NCBI RefSeq assembly: GCF_002844195.1
Contig: NZ_PEND01000006.1
Coordinates: 1-64,000 of the forward strand
Source: Halegenticoccus soli
GTDB taxonomy: Archaea; Halobacteriota; Halobacteria; Halobacteriales; Haloferacaceae
Reading direction: 5' to 3'
Length of the DNA: 64,000 bases
Each line of letters starts with the position of its first letter. The first letter of the stretch is position 1. Of this stretch, positions 52,525-61,928 are shown piece by piece. A program made the position numbers and the translations under genes. A model generated the notes under the pieces. It saw only the letters and a program-made list of their open reading frames with translations. It ran no database searches and was not told where the DNA came from.

Positions 52525-53712
52525 TCAGTCCGCCAGTCGCTCGCCCATCGCCGCGATGCCGGCGTCGACGTCGACGGTCGCGCCCTGCGCGTCGAGCGCG
52601 TCGCCGAGCGTCGAGAGCAGGTAGTTCACGTTCTTCGGGCGCGCGGAGTGGCCCATGCAGCCGATGCGGAAGATCTCGCCCGCCAGGTCGCCCAGGCCGC
52701 CCGCGATTTCGAGGTCGTACTCCTCCAGCAGGTAGCCGATGACCTCCCCGTCGTCGACGCCGTCGGGGACGCGCACCGCGTTCAGGCTCGGCAGCCAGTA
52801 CTCGTCGGGGGCGTTCATCTCCAGCCCCATCGCCTCGACGCCCGCCTTGAGCGCCCCGGCGACGTGCAGGTGGCGGTCCCAGCGCTCCTCGATGCCCTCC
52901 TCGGCGACGAGGCGCAGCGCCTCCCGCAGCGCGTAGACGTTCGTGATCGGCGCGGTGTGGTGGTACGACCGGTCGTCGCCCCAGTACCCTTCCAGCAGCG
53001 AGAGGTCGAGGTACCACGACCGCGCGGGCTCCTCGCGGTTCAGCACCTTCTCCATCGCGCGGTCGTTGAGGGTGAGCGGACTCGCCCCCGGCGGACAGGA
53101 GAGACACTTCTGCGGCCCGGAGTACGCCACGTCGATGCCCCACTCGTCGACGCGGAGTTCGACGCCGCCGAGCGAGGTGACAGCGTCGGCGATCACGTAG
53201 GCGTCGTGCTCGCGGGCGATCCGCGTCAGCTCCGGAACGTCCGGCTGGCGGACGCCCGTGCTCGTCTCGGCGTGGACGAACCCGAACACGTCCGGCTGGT
53301 GCTCGTCGAACGCCGCCCGCACGTCCGCGGGGTCGAGCGGCTCGCCCCACGGCGCGTCGACGTGGACGACCTCGCCCCCGGCGCGCTCTGCCATGCTCTC
53401 CATCCGGCCGCCGAAGTAGCCGTTCGTCGGGACGAGCATCGTGTCGCCCGGCTCGACGAGGTTGCCGATGGCGGCCTCCATCGACGCCGACCCCGTGCCG
53501 CTGATCGGGATGGTCCACTGGTTGTCGGTCCGGAAGGTGTACCGGAGGAGCTCCTGCACCTCGTTCATGATCTCGATGAACGAGGGGTCCAGGTGACCGA
53601 CGAGCGGCGTGCTCATCGCCCGGAGCACGCGGGGGTTCACGTCGCTCGGGCCCGGTCCCATGAGCGTCCGTTCCGGCGGTGTCAGTTCGTCCACGACTGG
53701 GGCGTCGGACAT
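52525..53712 (-). CDS. Alanine/serine-glyoxylate-type aminotransferase
   Basis: A 395-residue class V PLP aminotransferase: MGPGPSDVNPRVLRAM at the start (18-33), ISGTGSASMEAAIGNLVEPGD (70-90), VIADAVTSLGG (173-183) and GPQKCLSCPPG with PLP lysine K202. It transaminates glyoxylate (to glycine) or a similar oxo acid. It follows the 2-hydroxyacid dehydrogenase gene by 76 nt on the same strand, as expected if that enzyme makes glyoxylate. Paralogous to 9651-10790 but without that gene's Gly-rich insert. Confidence 0.92.
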   Translation of the reverse strand: MSDAPVVDELTPPERTLMGPGPSDVNPRVLRAMSTPLVGHLDPSFIEIMNEVQELLRYTFRTDNQWTIPISGTGSASMEAAIGNLVEPGDTMLVPTNGYFGGRMESMAERAGGEVVHVDAPWGEPLDPADVRAAFDEHQPDVFGFVHAETSTGVRQPDVPELTRIAREHDAYVIADAVTSLGGVELRVDEWGIDVAYSGPQKCLSCPPGASPLTLNDRAMEKVLNREEPARSWYLDLSLLEGYWGDDRSYHHTAPITNVYALREALRLVAEEGIEERWDRHLHVAGALKAGVEAMGLEMNAPDEYWLPSLNAVRVPDGVDDGEVIGYLLEEYDLEIAGGLGDLAGEIFRIGCMGHSARPKNVNYLLSTLGDALDAQGATVDVDAGIAAMGERLAD

Positions 53713-53788
53713 ACGCCACCCTTCCGCTCACGGCACGAAAAAACCACGGTTAAACATCACATACTGCGGGTTTCGAGGCCGGGGACGG

Positions 53789-56700
53789 CTACTCCAGCGC
53801 CGCGGCCACCAGTTCGATCGGATGCGCCGGTCGCTCCGCGCCGGGACGGTCGCCGAGCTGCGTCCGGCAGGACGCGCCCGGCGCGACGACGACGTCGCCG
53901 CGGCTCTCGTCCACCTGCCGGAAGAGGATCCTCCCGATGGCCTGCGAGAGGTCGTAGTGCTCGGCCTCGTAGCCGAACGACCCGGCCATGCCGCAGCAGC
54001 CGCTGTCGAGGTGGTCGACCTCGTAGCCCACTCGGCGGAGCACGCTCGCGGCGTGGTGGTCCTTGTTCGTCGCCTTCTGGTTGCAGTGGCCGTGGTAGGT
54101 GAGCGACCCCGTCACGTCCGTCAGGGCGAACCGCTCGTCGAGTCGGTACGCGTCGACGAACTCCAGCGCGCCGTAGGCGTTCGCGCCAACGTCGAGCGCG
54201 TCGTCGCCGTCGAGGAGATCCGCGTACTCGTCCTGGAACATGACGGCGTCGGAGGGTTCGACGAAGACGACCGACCAGCCGTCGTCGACGTACGGCTTCA
54301 GGAGACGGACGTTTCGTTCCGCGCGCTCGCGCGCGAGGTCAAGAAACCCCATCGAGAACGCGGCCCGCCCGCTCGGCGAGACGTCCGCCGGGATCGCGAC
54401 GTGGACGCCCGCGGCTTCGAGCACGCGGACGGCCGCCTCCCCGGCGTCCGGGTAGACGTAGTTCGTGTACGTGTCGGGGAACAGCAGCACGCGATGCTCC
54501 GCGTCCTCGCGCGGGACGCGACACCCGCCGCGCTCGTCGAACCAGTGTTTCAGCGTGGTCCGCCTGAACGTCGGCAGTTCCCGCTCGGATGCGATTCCGA
54601 ACGCGCGTTCCGCGACGGCCCGCGCGCCCGGCACCGCGTCCGCCAGGTTCGAAAGCGGGGCCAGTTTGCTCCCGATCGCCGCCCACCGGTCGATGTCGGC
54701 GAACAGCCGCTCTCTGAGGCTCGCCCCCTCGCGTTCGTGGTACTCGTGTTTCACCTCCGCTTTGAGCTTCGCCAGGTCGACGCCCGTCGGACAGTCGCTC
54801 ATGCACCCCTTACAGCCGACGCAGAGGTCGAGCACCTCCGTCTGGAACCGCTCTGAGTACAGCTCCTCCTCCGAGAGCTCGCCGCTTATCGCCGCTCGGA
54901 GCATGTTCGCCCGTCCCCTGGTGGTCTCGGCCTCGTCCTTCGAGGCGCGGTAGGTCGGACACATCGTGTCCGAGTTCGCCTGCCGGCACGTGCCGCAGCC
55001 GTTGCAGAGTTCGACGAGGTGCGCGAAGCCGCCCTCCTCGGAGAAGTCGAGGGCGGTGTTCGGCTCGACGGACGAGTACGACGCCCCGTACCGGAGGTGC
55101 TCGCGCATGTCCGTGGGGTCGTCGTCGCGGTAGACGACCTTGCCCGGATTGAGCCGCCAGTCGGGATCGAACGCCGTCTTCAGCTCCTTGAACGCCTCCC
55201 ACAGCGTCGGCCCGTACATCTTCGGGTTGAACTCCGTCCGCGCGAGGCCGTCGCCGTGCTCGCCCGAGAACGAGCCGCCGTGTTCGAGCACGAGATCGGT
55301 CACGGCGTCCGAAATCGATCGCATCGTCTGGATGCCGTCGTCCTCCTTGAGGTTCAGGATCGGCCGGATGTGGAGCGTCCCCGACCCGGCGTGCGCGAAG
55401 TACGCGGCGGAGGTGCCGTGATCGTCGAGGATCTCCTCGAACGACCGGACGTACTCAGCGAGCTCCGCGGGCGGGACGGTCGCGTCCTCGATGAACGGGT
55501 AGGGCTTCGGATCCCCCTCCAGCGACATGAGAAGCGGGATCGCGGCCTTCCGGAGCTTCCAGAGCTTCTCCTGCTCGTCGTCTGCGTACGCCTCGATGAC
55601 GTCGAACGCCGCCCCCTCCTCGACGAAGTGGGCGTTCGTCTCGGCGACGGCCGACTCGAAGTCCTCGTGCAGCTCCGAGTCGAATTCGAGCATGAGCGCC
55701 GCGGCCGCCTCCTCCGGGATCGGCTCGGCGTACCGCGCGAACTCGCCGGAGTTCCGCGCCAGCCTGAACACCTCGTCGTCCATCAGTTCGACGGCGCTCA
55801 CGTCGAAGGTGAGCGCCTCAGGCACGGCCTCCATCGCCTCGACGAGGTCGCGGAAGCAGTACAGCGCCAGCGCGGTCTCCTCGGGCTTCGTCACGAGCGA
55901 CACCTCCGCCTCCACGACGATCCCGAGCGTCCCCTCCGCGCCGACGAACAGCTTCGAGAGGTTGATCACGCGGTCGCCGTCGTCCGCGTCGCTCGCGCTC
56001 CTCACGCCGTCCCCGACGCCGTCCGCCGGGTTGTCCTCGTAGATCACCTTCTGCAGGTTGTACCCGGAGACGTTCCGCTTCAGCGTCGGGTAGCGCGATT
56101 CGATCTCGTCCTCGTTCTCCTCGACGAGCCGGCGGACGGTCCGGTACAGCTCGGCCTCCAGGTCGTCCTTCCCGACGATCTCCTCCCACTCGGGGCTGTC
56201 GAGGACGACCTCCCGCGTGTGGATCAGGGATCCGTCGGCGAGTACCACCTTCAGCTCCTCCGTGTACGCGTCGGTGATGCCGTAGCGGACCGAGTGCGCG
56301 CCGGTGCTGTTGTTGCCGATGCCGCCGCCGACGGTCGCCCGGTTCGACGACGCCGGATCCGGCGCGAACTTCAGCCCGTGCGGCGCGAGCGCCGCGTCCA
56401 GGTGGTCCTGCACCACGCCCGGCTGGACGCGCGCCCGCCGCGCCTCGGGGTCGATCTCGACGACGTCGTCCATGTACTTCGAGAAGTCGAGGACGACGCA
56501 GCCGGGACCGACAGCCTGCCCCGCGAGCGACGACCCCGCCCCGCGCGGGAGGACCGGCGCGTCGTGCTCGGCGGCGATGCGCACCGTCGCCCGCACGTCC
56601 TCCACCGTTCGCGGGAGCACGGCGCCCGCGGGACGCGCCCGGTAGATGCTCCCGTCGGTGGCGTAGAGGATCTGGGTGTACTCGTCGAACCGCACTTCGC

Positions 56701-56827
56701 CTTCGACCGCCCCCCGGAGATCGGAGGCGAGCGCGGCGTGCGCTTCGACGTCCGGCACGTCGTATCCCCTGCTCTCCCGGAACGTCTCGAAGTCGCTGAG
56801 ATCTGACCGTGGCTCGTCGACCGCCAT
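53789..56827 (-). CDS. FAD/Fe-S 2-hydroxyacid dehydrogenase, second copy
   Basis: A 1012-residue protein with the same domain order as the dehydrogenase at 38228: FAD domain (PRGAGSSLAGQ 94-104, GNNSTGAHSVRYG 171-183), FAD C-domain (SGEHGDGLART), Fe-S motifs (CNGCGTCRQ..CP and CVGCKGCMSDCP) and CCG domain (HGHCNQKATNKDHH, SGCCGMAGSFGY). A short acidic insert (about 266-286) sits where the paralogue has its insert. TATA GGTATTTATC (about 56849-56858) gives a leaderless start at 56827, replacing a longer frame. The downstream aminotransferase suggests glycolate as substrate; D-lactate or D-2-hydroxyglutarate are alternatives. Confidence 0.85.
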   Translation of the reverse strand: MAVDEPRSDLSDFETFRESRGYDVPDVEAHAALASDLRGAVEGEVRFDEYTQILYATDGSIYRARPAGAVLPRTVEDVRATVRIAAEHDAPVLPRGAGSSLAGQAVGPGCVVLDFSKYMDDVVEIDPEARRARVQPGVVQDHLDAALAPHGLKFAPDPASSNRATVGGGIGNNSTGAHSVRYGITDAYTEELKVVLADGSLIHTREVVLDSPEWEEIVGKDDLEAELYRTVRRLVEENEDEIESRYPTLKRNVSGYNLQKVIYEDNPADGVGDGVRSASDADDGDRVINLSKLFVGAEGTLGIVVEAEVSLVTKPEETALALYCFRDLVEAMEAVPEALTFDVSAVELMDDEVFRLARNSGEFARYAEPIPEEAAAALMLEFDSELHEDFESAVAETNAHFVEEGAAFDVIEAYADDEQEKLWKLRKAAIPLLMSLEGDPKPYPFIEDATVPPAELAEYVRSFEEILDDHGTSAAYFAHAGSGTLHIRPILNLKEDDGIQTMRSISDAVTDLVLEHGGSFSGEHGDGLARTEFNPKMYGPTLWEAFKELKTAFDPDWRLNPGKVVYRDDDPTDMREHLRYGASYSSVEPNTALDFSEEGGFAHLVELCNGCGTCRQANSDTMCPTYRASKDEAETTRGRANMLRAAISGELSEEELYSERFQTEVLDLCVGCKGCMSDCPTGVDLAKLKAEVKHEYHEREGASLRERLFADIDRWAAIGSKLAPLSNLADAVPGARAVAERAFGIASERELPTFRRTTLKHWFDERGGCRVPREDAEHRVLLFPDTYTNYVYPDAGEAAVRVLEAAGVHVAIPADVSPSGRAAFSMGFLDLARERAERNVRLLKPYVDDGWSVVFVEPSDAVMFQDEYADLLDGDDALDVGANAYGALEFVDAYRLDERFALTDVTGSLTYHGHCNQKATNKDHHAASVLRRVGYEVDHLDSGCCGMAGSFGYEAEHYDLSQAIGRILFRQVDESRGDVVVAPGASCRTQLGDRPGAERPAHPIELVAAALE

Positions 56828-56972
56828 TGCGGTGACGTACAATCGTTCGTGATAAATACCCTGTGCCGGATTCGCACGATGAGAACCCGGACGGCCGCCT
56901 CCCGTCGAAGCGGTCGTCCGCCGCGAGTTTCGAATCGAAACGACTTTTCGCCGACTCCGTGCACGCCTCGGC

Positions 56973-58250
56973 GTGGACGACAACAGGATCCAGTTCTACG
57001 CGCTCTACCTCACGCGGTTCGCCGACGGCTTCGGGTTTATCACGCTCATCACGCTGCTGCCGACGTACATCAACGTCCTCGATCCGTCGGCGGTCACGGT
57101 TCTCGGCGTCACCCTGAGCGCCGGGTTCGTCATCGGCATGTTCACGACCGGGTTCACGCTCGCGCAGACGGCGGCCGTGATCCCCCTCTCGTGGGCGGGC
57201 GACCGGTTCGACAAGCGTCTGGTGCTCCTCGGTTCGCTCGCGGTCGGCGCGGTCGCCTACGCCCTCTTTCCGCTCGTCGACTCGTCGCTCGCGTTCGTCC
57301 TCGCGCGCGGCCTTCAGGGCGTCGCGGTCACCGGCGCGTCGCTGATGTCCCTGTCGCTGGTCGGCGAGCTCGCGGCGACCGGCACGCGCGCGAACCACAT
57401 CGGCAAGGCCAACGCGGCGAACTTCTCCGCGGCGATCTTCGGCAGCCTGAGCGCCGGCGCGCTGTACGAGGCACTCGGGTTCACCCCCATCTTCTCGATC
57501 ATCGTGGCGCTCTTGGCGGTCGCGTCGATCGGCGTCCGGCTGTACCTCCCGCCGGACGGGACGACCGTCCGCGGCTTTCCCTTCTCGGACCTCGCGCTCA
57601 ACCGCCGCATCCTGACACTCACGAGCTTCCGCGCCCAGTACGCCGTCGCCGTCACCCTCGTCCGGACGTGGGTGCCGATCTACGCCGGCGTCTCGGCCGC
57701 GGCCGGCGGGCTCGAGTACGGCGCGCTCGCGGTCGGCGTCACCGTCGTCGCGGAGAAGCTCACGAACATGCTCTGTCAGCCCTACACCGGCAGGCTCTCC
57801 GACCGCTACGGCCGGGCGCTCTTCGTCTTCGTCGGCGGCGGCCTCTACGGGCTGGTCGCGCTCGCCGTTCCGTTCTCCCCGGCCGTCGGCGAGGCGCTCG
57901 GGCTCCCCTCCGCCCTCCCGGTCCTCGGCCCGCTCTCGCCCGCCTTCCTCCCGCTCGTTGGCCTCTCGGGGCTTCTCGGCGTGGCGGACAGCCTGCGCGA
58001 GCCGGCGAGCATGGCGCTCTTCGCCGACGAGGGGACGGCCGAAGGCGGCGTCGCCAGCAGCTTCGGCGTCCGGGAGCTCGTCTGGCGCCCGGGGAGCGTC
58101 GCGGCACCCCTGCTCGGCGGGTATCTCATGACCGACGCGGGGATGGCCTGGGTGTTCTTCGTCGGGGGCGGGACCGCGATCACGGGGGTGCTGACGTTCC
58201 TCGCCGTGCTCGCGTACTCCCACGGCGCTGCCGCGCTCACGGAGTGGTGA
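56973..58250 (+). CDS. MFS transporter
   Basis: A 425-residue major facilitator protein with about twelve hydrophobic segments and the loop motif SWAGDRFDKRLVLLG between helices 2 and 3, and TGRLSDRYGRALFVF in the second half. The start is GTG at 56973. It diverges from the dehydrogenase gene across a 145-nt gap. Substrate unknown. Confidence 0.88.
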   Translation: MDDNRIQFYALYLTRFADGFGFITLITLLPTYINVLDPSAVTVLGVTLSAGFVIGMFTTGFTLAQTAAVIPLSWAGDRFDKRLVLLGSLAVGAVAYALFPLVDSSLAFVLARGLQGVAVTGASLMSLSLVGELAATGTRANHIGKANAANFSAAIFGSLSAGALYEALGFTPIFSIIVALLAVASIGVRLYLPPDGTTVRGFPFSDLALNRRILTLTSFRAQYAVAVTLVRTWVPIYAGVSAAAGGLEYGALAVGVTVVAEKLTNMLCQPYTGRLSDRYGRALFVFVGGGLYGLVALAVPFSPAVGEALGLPSALPVLGPLSPAFLPLVGLSGLLGVADSLREPASMALFADEGTAEGGVASSFGVRELVWRPGSVAAPLLGGYLMTDAGMAWVFFVGGGTAITGVLTFLAVLAYSHGAAALTEW

Positions 58251-58301
58251 GCCGGGCGGTGCCGGCCAACGATCAATACGCCGTCGCCCGTACGAACGCC
58301 C

Positions 58302-59738
58302 ATGACCGACTCTCTCGACACGCCGCTCGCCCACAGGCTCGCCTCGTCGCCCGTCGGCGGCGTCTTCGAGACCCGGCCGTTCGAATCGATGCTCCTGCGG
58401 GGGTTCCTCCGGGGGTTCCGAATCTCCCGCGCCAGGGCCGCCGCGGACGTCTCGCTCGGATCTGGCCCGTCGGCGTACCTCGCGGCGGTCGGCGCGCCGC
58501 CGGCGCCTCACCTCCACCCGCGAATCGAGCGCGCGCTCGCCGAGTACGCCCGCCTGCGGTCGGAGTACGACGACGCGACGGAGCGGTGGGACGACGCCTT
58601 CTGGGGCGACGCCGAAACGACGCCCGACGAGCGCGTCGAACTCGAACGCGAGCGCCGACGGGCTTCGGCCCGACGCGCGATGCCCGCCTCGACGTTTCGG
58701 TTTCTCGCGTCCGACCACTTCCTGCCGCCGGTGAAATACGAGATCCCGAACCCCGACGAGGCGATCGGACGGTGGGCCGCCCACGCGGCGCACCCGGACC
58801 GCTTCTACGGCCTCCGCGGCGAGATCGAACCCGTCGAGCGATCGCGCGAGCTCCGCGGCCCCGGCACCGTCGAGTACCTCGTCCGCTTCCCGTCCCCCTC
58901 GCCGTACGTCGGGGACTCGGCGACCGCCCGCGTGTACGAACCCGCCGAGGGCGACCGCTCGGCGCTCCCGACGCTCGTCTTCAACCACGGCTTCGGGATG
59001 CTGAACGACCAACTGACCTACTGGCCAGAGGAGGAGTACGCCGGCCGGGCGCTCGCGCCGGAGGGTTACCGCGTCGTGCTTCCGGAGGCACCGTGGCACG
59101 GCCGGCGCGAGAAGGCGGGCCTCTACAGCGGCGAACCGTACGTCGCCCGCGCGCCGGTCGCCACGTTCCAGCTGTTCGAGGCGTCGGCGATGGAAAACGG
59201 CGTGCTGGTCGAGTGGGCCCGGTCGCGGGGCGCGCCGGTCGTCGGCGTCGGCGGCCTCAGCCTCGGCGGGCTGACCGCGCTTCACGTCGCCGGCCACTGC
59301 GGCGCGTGGCCGGAGTCCATGCGCCCGGATCTCGTCTTCCCCGTCGCGGCGACCGGCGCCGTCGACGAACTGCTCGCCGACGGCCGGCTCTCGAGGCGCC
59401 TCGGTCTCCCCGGCGCGCTGTCGGCGGCGGGGTGGACGCGGGCGCGGCTCCGACAGCTCGCCCCGCTCTTGAACCCGCCGGCTGACCCCGACATCGACCC
59501 GTCGCGGGTGGTCGCCTTCCGCGGCCTCCGCGACGAGGTCGCGCCGGCGGGCTCCGCCGAGGAACTCCTCGACGCCTGGGACGTGCCCGCGGAGAACCGG
59601 ATCGAGTGGCGCACGGGCCACTTCGGCGTCTTCGCGAAGCTCGTCCGCGGCGGCGAATTCCGCGGCGTCGTCCGGGAGCGGCTGAACGCTGTCGCGCGCT
59701 CGGCCGACGCCGGCGAACCGCGACCGCGGTCGGCGTGA
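58302..59738 (+). CDS. Alpha/beta hydrolase
   Basis: A 478-residue protein with an N-terminal helical region (1-215) and an alpha/beta-hydrolase core. TLVFNHGFGMLNDQL holds the oxyanion HG, VGGLSLGGLTALH the nucleophile elbow G-L-S-L-G, FRGLRDEVAP a likely acid, and RTGHFGVF the catalytic histidine. The long N-terminal region and the elbow resemble ABHD18-like proteins. Substrate unknown. Confidence 0.82.
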   Translation: MTDSLDTPLAHRLASSPVGGVFETRPFESMLLRGFLRGFRISRARAAADVSLGSGPSAYLAAVGAPPAPHLHPRIERALAEYARLRSEYDDATERWDDAFWGDAETTPDERVELERERRRASARRAMPASTFRFLASDHFLPPVKYEIPNPDEAIGRWAAHAAHPDRFYGLRGEIEPVERSRELRGPGTVEYLVRFPSPSPYVGDSATARVYEPAEGDRSALPTLVFNHGFGMLNDQLTYWPEEEYAGRALAPEGYRVVLPEAPWHGRREKAGLYSGEPYVARAPVATFQLFEASAMENGVLVEWARSRGAPVVGVGGLSLGGLTALHVAGHCGAWPESMRPDLVFPVAATGAVDELLADGRLSRRLGLPGALSAAGWTRARLRQLAPLLNPPADPDIDPSRVVAFRGLRDEVAPAGSAEELLDAWDVPAENRIEWRTGHFGVFAKLVRGGEFRGVVRERLNAVARSADAGEPRPRSA

Positions 59739-59795
59739 AGCGAGCGAAGCCGACGACGAGCGCGTCGGCGACCGCACCGCCGCGCGTTCTCGCCC

Positions 59796-61727
59796 CTATT
59801 CGTCCGCGAGGAAGTCCGGCTCGACCCGCTTTTCGGCGCGCTCGGCCTCGATGTGCGCGCGGAACGCTTCGAGCCGAACGTCCTGCCGCTCGCGCTCCTC
59901 GCGGTCGCGGACGGAGACGGTCCCGGCCTCCTCCTCGTTCCCGCCGACGATGAGCATGTACGGGACGCGGTCCTCGTGGGCCTGCTGGATCTTCCGGCCG
60001 ACCGTCCACGAGCGGTCCTCGATCCCGACGCGGAAGTCGCCGAGTTCGGCCCGCACGCGCTCTGCGTACTCGATGTTGTCGTCGCTGACCGGCAGGATGC
60101 GGACCTGCTCGGGCGCGAGCCACAGCGGGAATTTGCCGTTGAAGTGCTCGATCATGACGCCCATGAACCGCTCGAAGGAACCGAGCAGCGCGCGGTGGAC
60201 CATGACCGGGCGGTGCTCCTCGTTGTCCTCGCCGACGTACGTCAGGTCGAGTCGCTCGGGGATGTTGAAGTCGAGCTGGACGGTGCCGATGGTCCACTCG
60301 CGGCCGATGGCGTCGATGGCGTTGACGGCGACCTTCGGCCCGTAGAACGCGGCCTCGCCCTCCTCGACGTCGTACTCGACCCCCTCGGAGTCGAGGGCGT
60401 CCTTCAGCGACTGCGTCGCCTGCGCCCAGATCTCGTCGCTGCCGACGGCGTTGTCGCCCTTCGTCTCCAGCTTGTACTCGATGTCGAGGTCGAAGTTGCG
60501 GTAGATGTCCCGGATGCTCCGGAGCGTGTTGACGACCTCCTGTTGGATCTGGTCCGGGCGGATGAAGGCGTGGCCGTCGTCCTGCGTGAACCCGCGCACG
60601 CGGAGCAGGCCGGACAGCTCGCCGGACTGCTCGTTGCGGTAGACGGTGCCGAACTCCGAAAAGCGGATCGGCAGGTCGCGGTACGAGTGCTGCTCGTGGG
60701 CGTAGATGTACGCGTGGTTCGCGCAGTTCATCGGCTTCAGGCCGTACTCGGTGTCGTCCTGCTCCCAGTTGAACATCTCGCCCTGCGCGGTGAAGTTGTC
60801 GTAGTGGCCAGTCGGCTTCCACAGCTCCGCCTTGTTGAGCTCCGGCGTCCAGACCTCCTCGTAGCCGAGTTCGTCGTTCTTCGCGCGAACGTACTCCTCC
60901 AGCTCGCGGCGGATCCGCATCCCGTTCGGGTGGAAGTGGACGCACCCCGGCGAGTGCGCCGGCACCGAGAACAGATCGAGCTCGCGGCCGATCTTGCGGT
61001 GGTCGCGCTCCTTGGCCTCCTCGCGCCGCTGAAGGTACTCTTCCAGCTCCTCCTCTGACTCGAACGCCGTGCCGTAGACGCGGGTCAGCGTCTCCTTGTC
61101 CTCGTCGCCCCGCCAGTACGCCGAGGAGATGTTCAGGAGCTTCGCCGCGCCGATTTCGCCGGTCGATTCGACGTGCGGCCCCTTACAGAGGTCCTCGAAC
61201 TCCGCCTGCCGGTAGAAGGAGACCTCCTCCTCGCCGGCGGCCTCGTTCTCGAGGATGTCCCGCTTGAACGGGTTGTCCTCGTACTTGTCGAACGCCTCCT
61301 CCCGCGACAGCGTGTACCGCTCGATCGGGTAGTCCGCCGCGATGATCTCCTCCATCTCCGCCTCGATCGCTTCGAGGTCCTCGCTGTCGAGGTCGACGCC
61401 CGTGATGTCGTAGTAAAAGCCCTCGTCCGTCCACGGTCCGATCGTGAGCTTCGCCTCGGGGTACAGCCGCTGGAGCGCCTGGGCGAACACGTGCGCCGCG
61501 GAGTGGCGCAGCACGTCGAGGTACTCGTCGCTCTGCTCGGTGACGATGACGAGGCGCGCGTCGTCGCGCAGCTCCGTCGCCTTGTCGACGAGGTCGCCGT
61601 CGACGACGCCCGCGACGGTGTCCTTCCCGAGACCCGGGCCGATCTCGTAGGCGACGTCCTGCACCGTCGACCCCTCCGGGACGGACAGTTCCGATCCGTC
61701 CGGGAGGGTCACAACGATATCGCTCAT
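59796..61727 (-). CDS. thrS: Threonyl-tRNA synthetase, bacterial type
   Basis: Class II synthetase of 643 residues. TGS domain (1-62), N2 editing domain with H75 and H79 (HSAAHV) and the later CKGPHVES, linker with [12 protein letters not shown], catalytic core with motif 2 (FRNEQSGE-type [12 protein letters not shown]) and motif 3, and the anticodon domain beginning [13 protein letters not shown]. The N2/HxxxH editing domain is the bacterial arrangement; many archaea have an unrelated D-aminoacyl deacylase-like domain. ACACTTATCC about 26 nt upstream of the ATG gives a leaderless mRNA. Confidence 0.97.
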   Translation of the reverse strand: MSDIVVTLPDGSELSVPEGSTVQDVAYEIGPGLGKDTVAGVVDGDLVDKATELRDDARLVIVTEQSDEYLDVLRHSAAHVFAQALQRLYPEAKLTIGPWTDEGFYYDITGVDLDSEDLEAIEAEMEEIIAADYPIERYTLSREEAFDKYEDNPFKRDILENEAAGEEEVSFYRQAEFEDLCKGPHVESTGEIGAAKLLNISSAYWRGDEDKETLTRVYGTAFESEEELEEYLQRREEAKERDHRKIGRELDLFSVPAHSPGCVHFHPNGMRIRRELEEYVRAKNDELGYEEVWTPELNKAELWKPTGHYDNFTAQGEMFNWEQDDTEYGLKPMNCANHAYIYAHEQHSYRDLPIRFSEFGTVYRNEQSGELSGLLRVRGFTQDDGHAFIRPDQIQQEVVNTLRSIRDIYRNFDLDIEYKLETKGDNAVGSDEIWAQATQSLKDALDSEGVEYDVEEGEAAFYGPKVAVNAIDAIGREWTIGTVQLDFNIPERLDLTYVGEDNEEHRPVMVHRALLGSFERFMGVMIEHFNGKFPLWLAPEQVRILPVSDDNIEYAERVRAELGDFRVGIEDRSWTVGRKIQQAHEDRVPYMLIVGGNEEEAGTVSVRDREERERQDVRLEAFRAHIEAERAEKRVEPDFLADE

Positions 61728-61928
61728 GTGCAACCGAAATCGGAGAACGGGGATAAGTGTTGTTTTGACGCGCCACCGCGGACGGCGGTACCGCCGTCCG
61801 ATCTTCGGTTTCCGATCCGGCCTCTCGGTTTCTGCCCCGGCCTCTCTATCCCCCGGCTACCCGTCGAACGGCCGCGCTTTCGCGGCGACCAAACCCTTCA
61901 AACCGTGGGGCGGTGATACCGTACTAGC

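Noticed and set aside
55818-59777. Minus-strand frame of 1319 codons
   Set aside because: It runs antisense to the MFS and hydrolase genes and out of frame with the dehydrogenase; no domain is visible.
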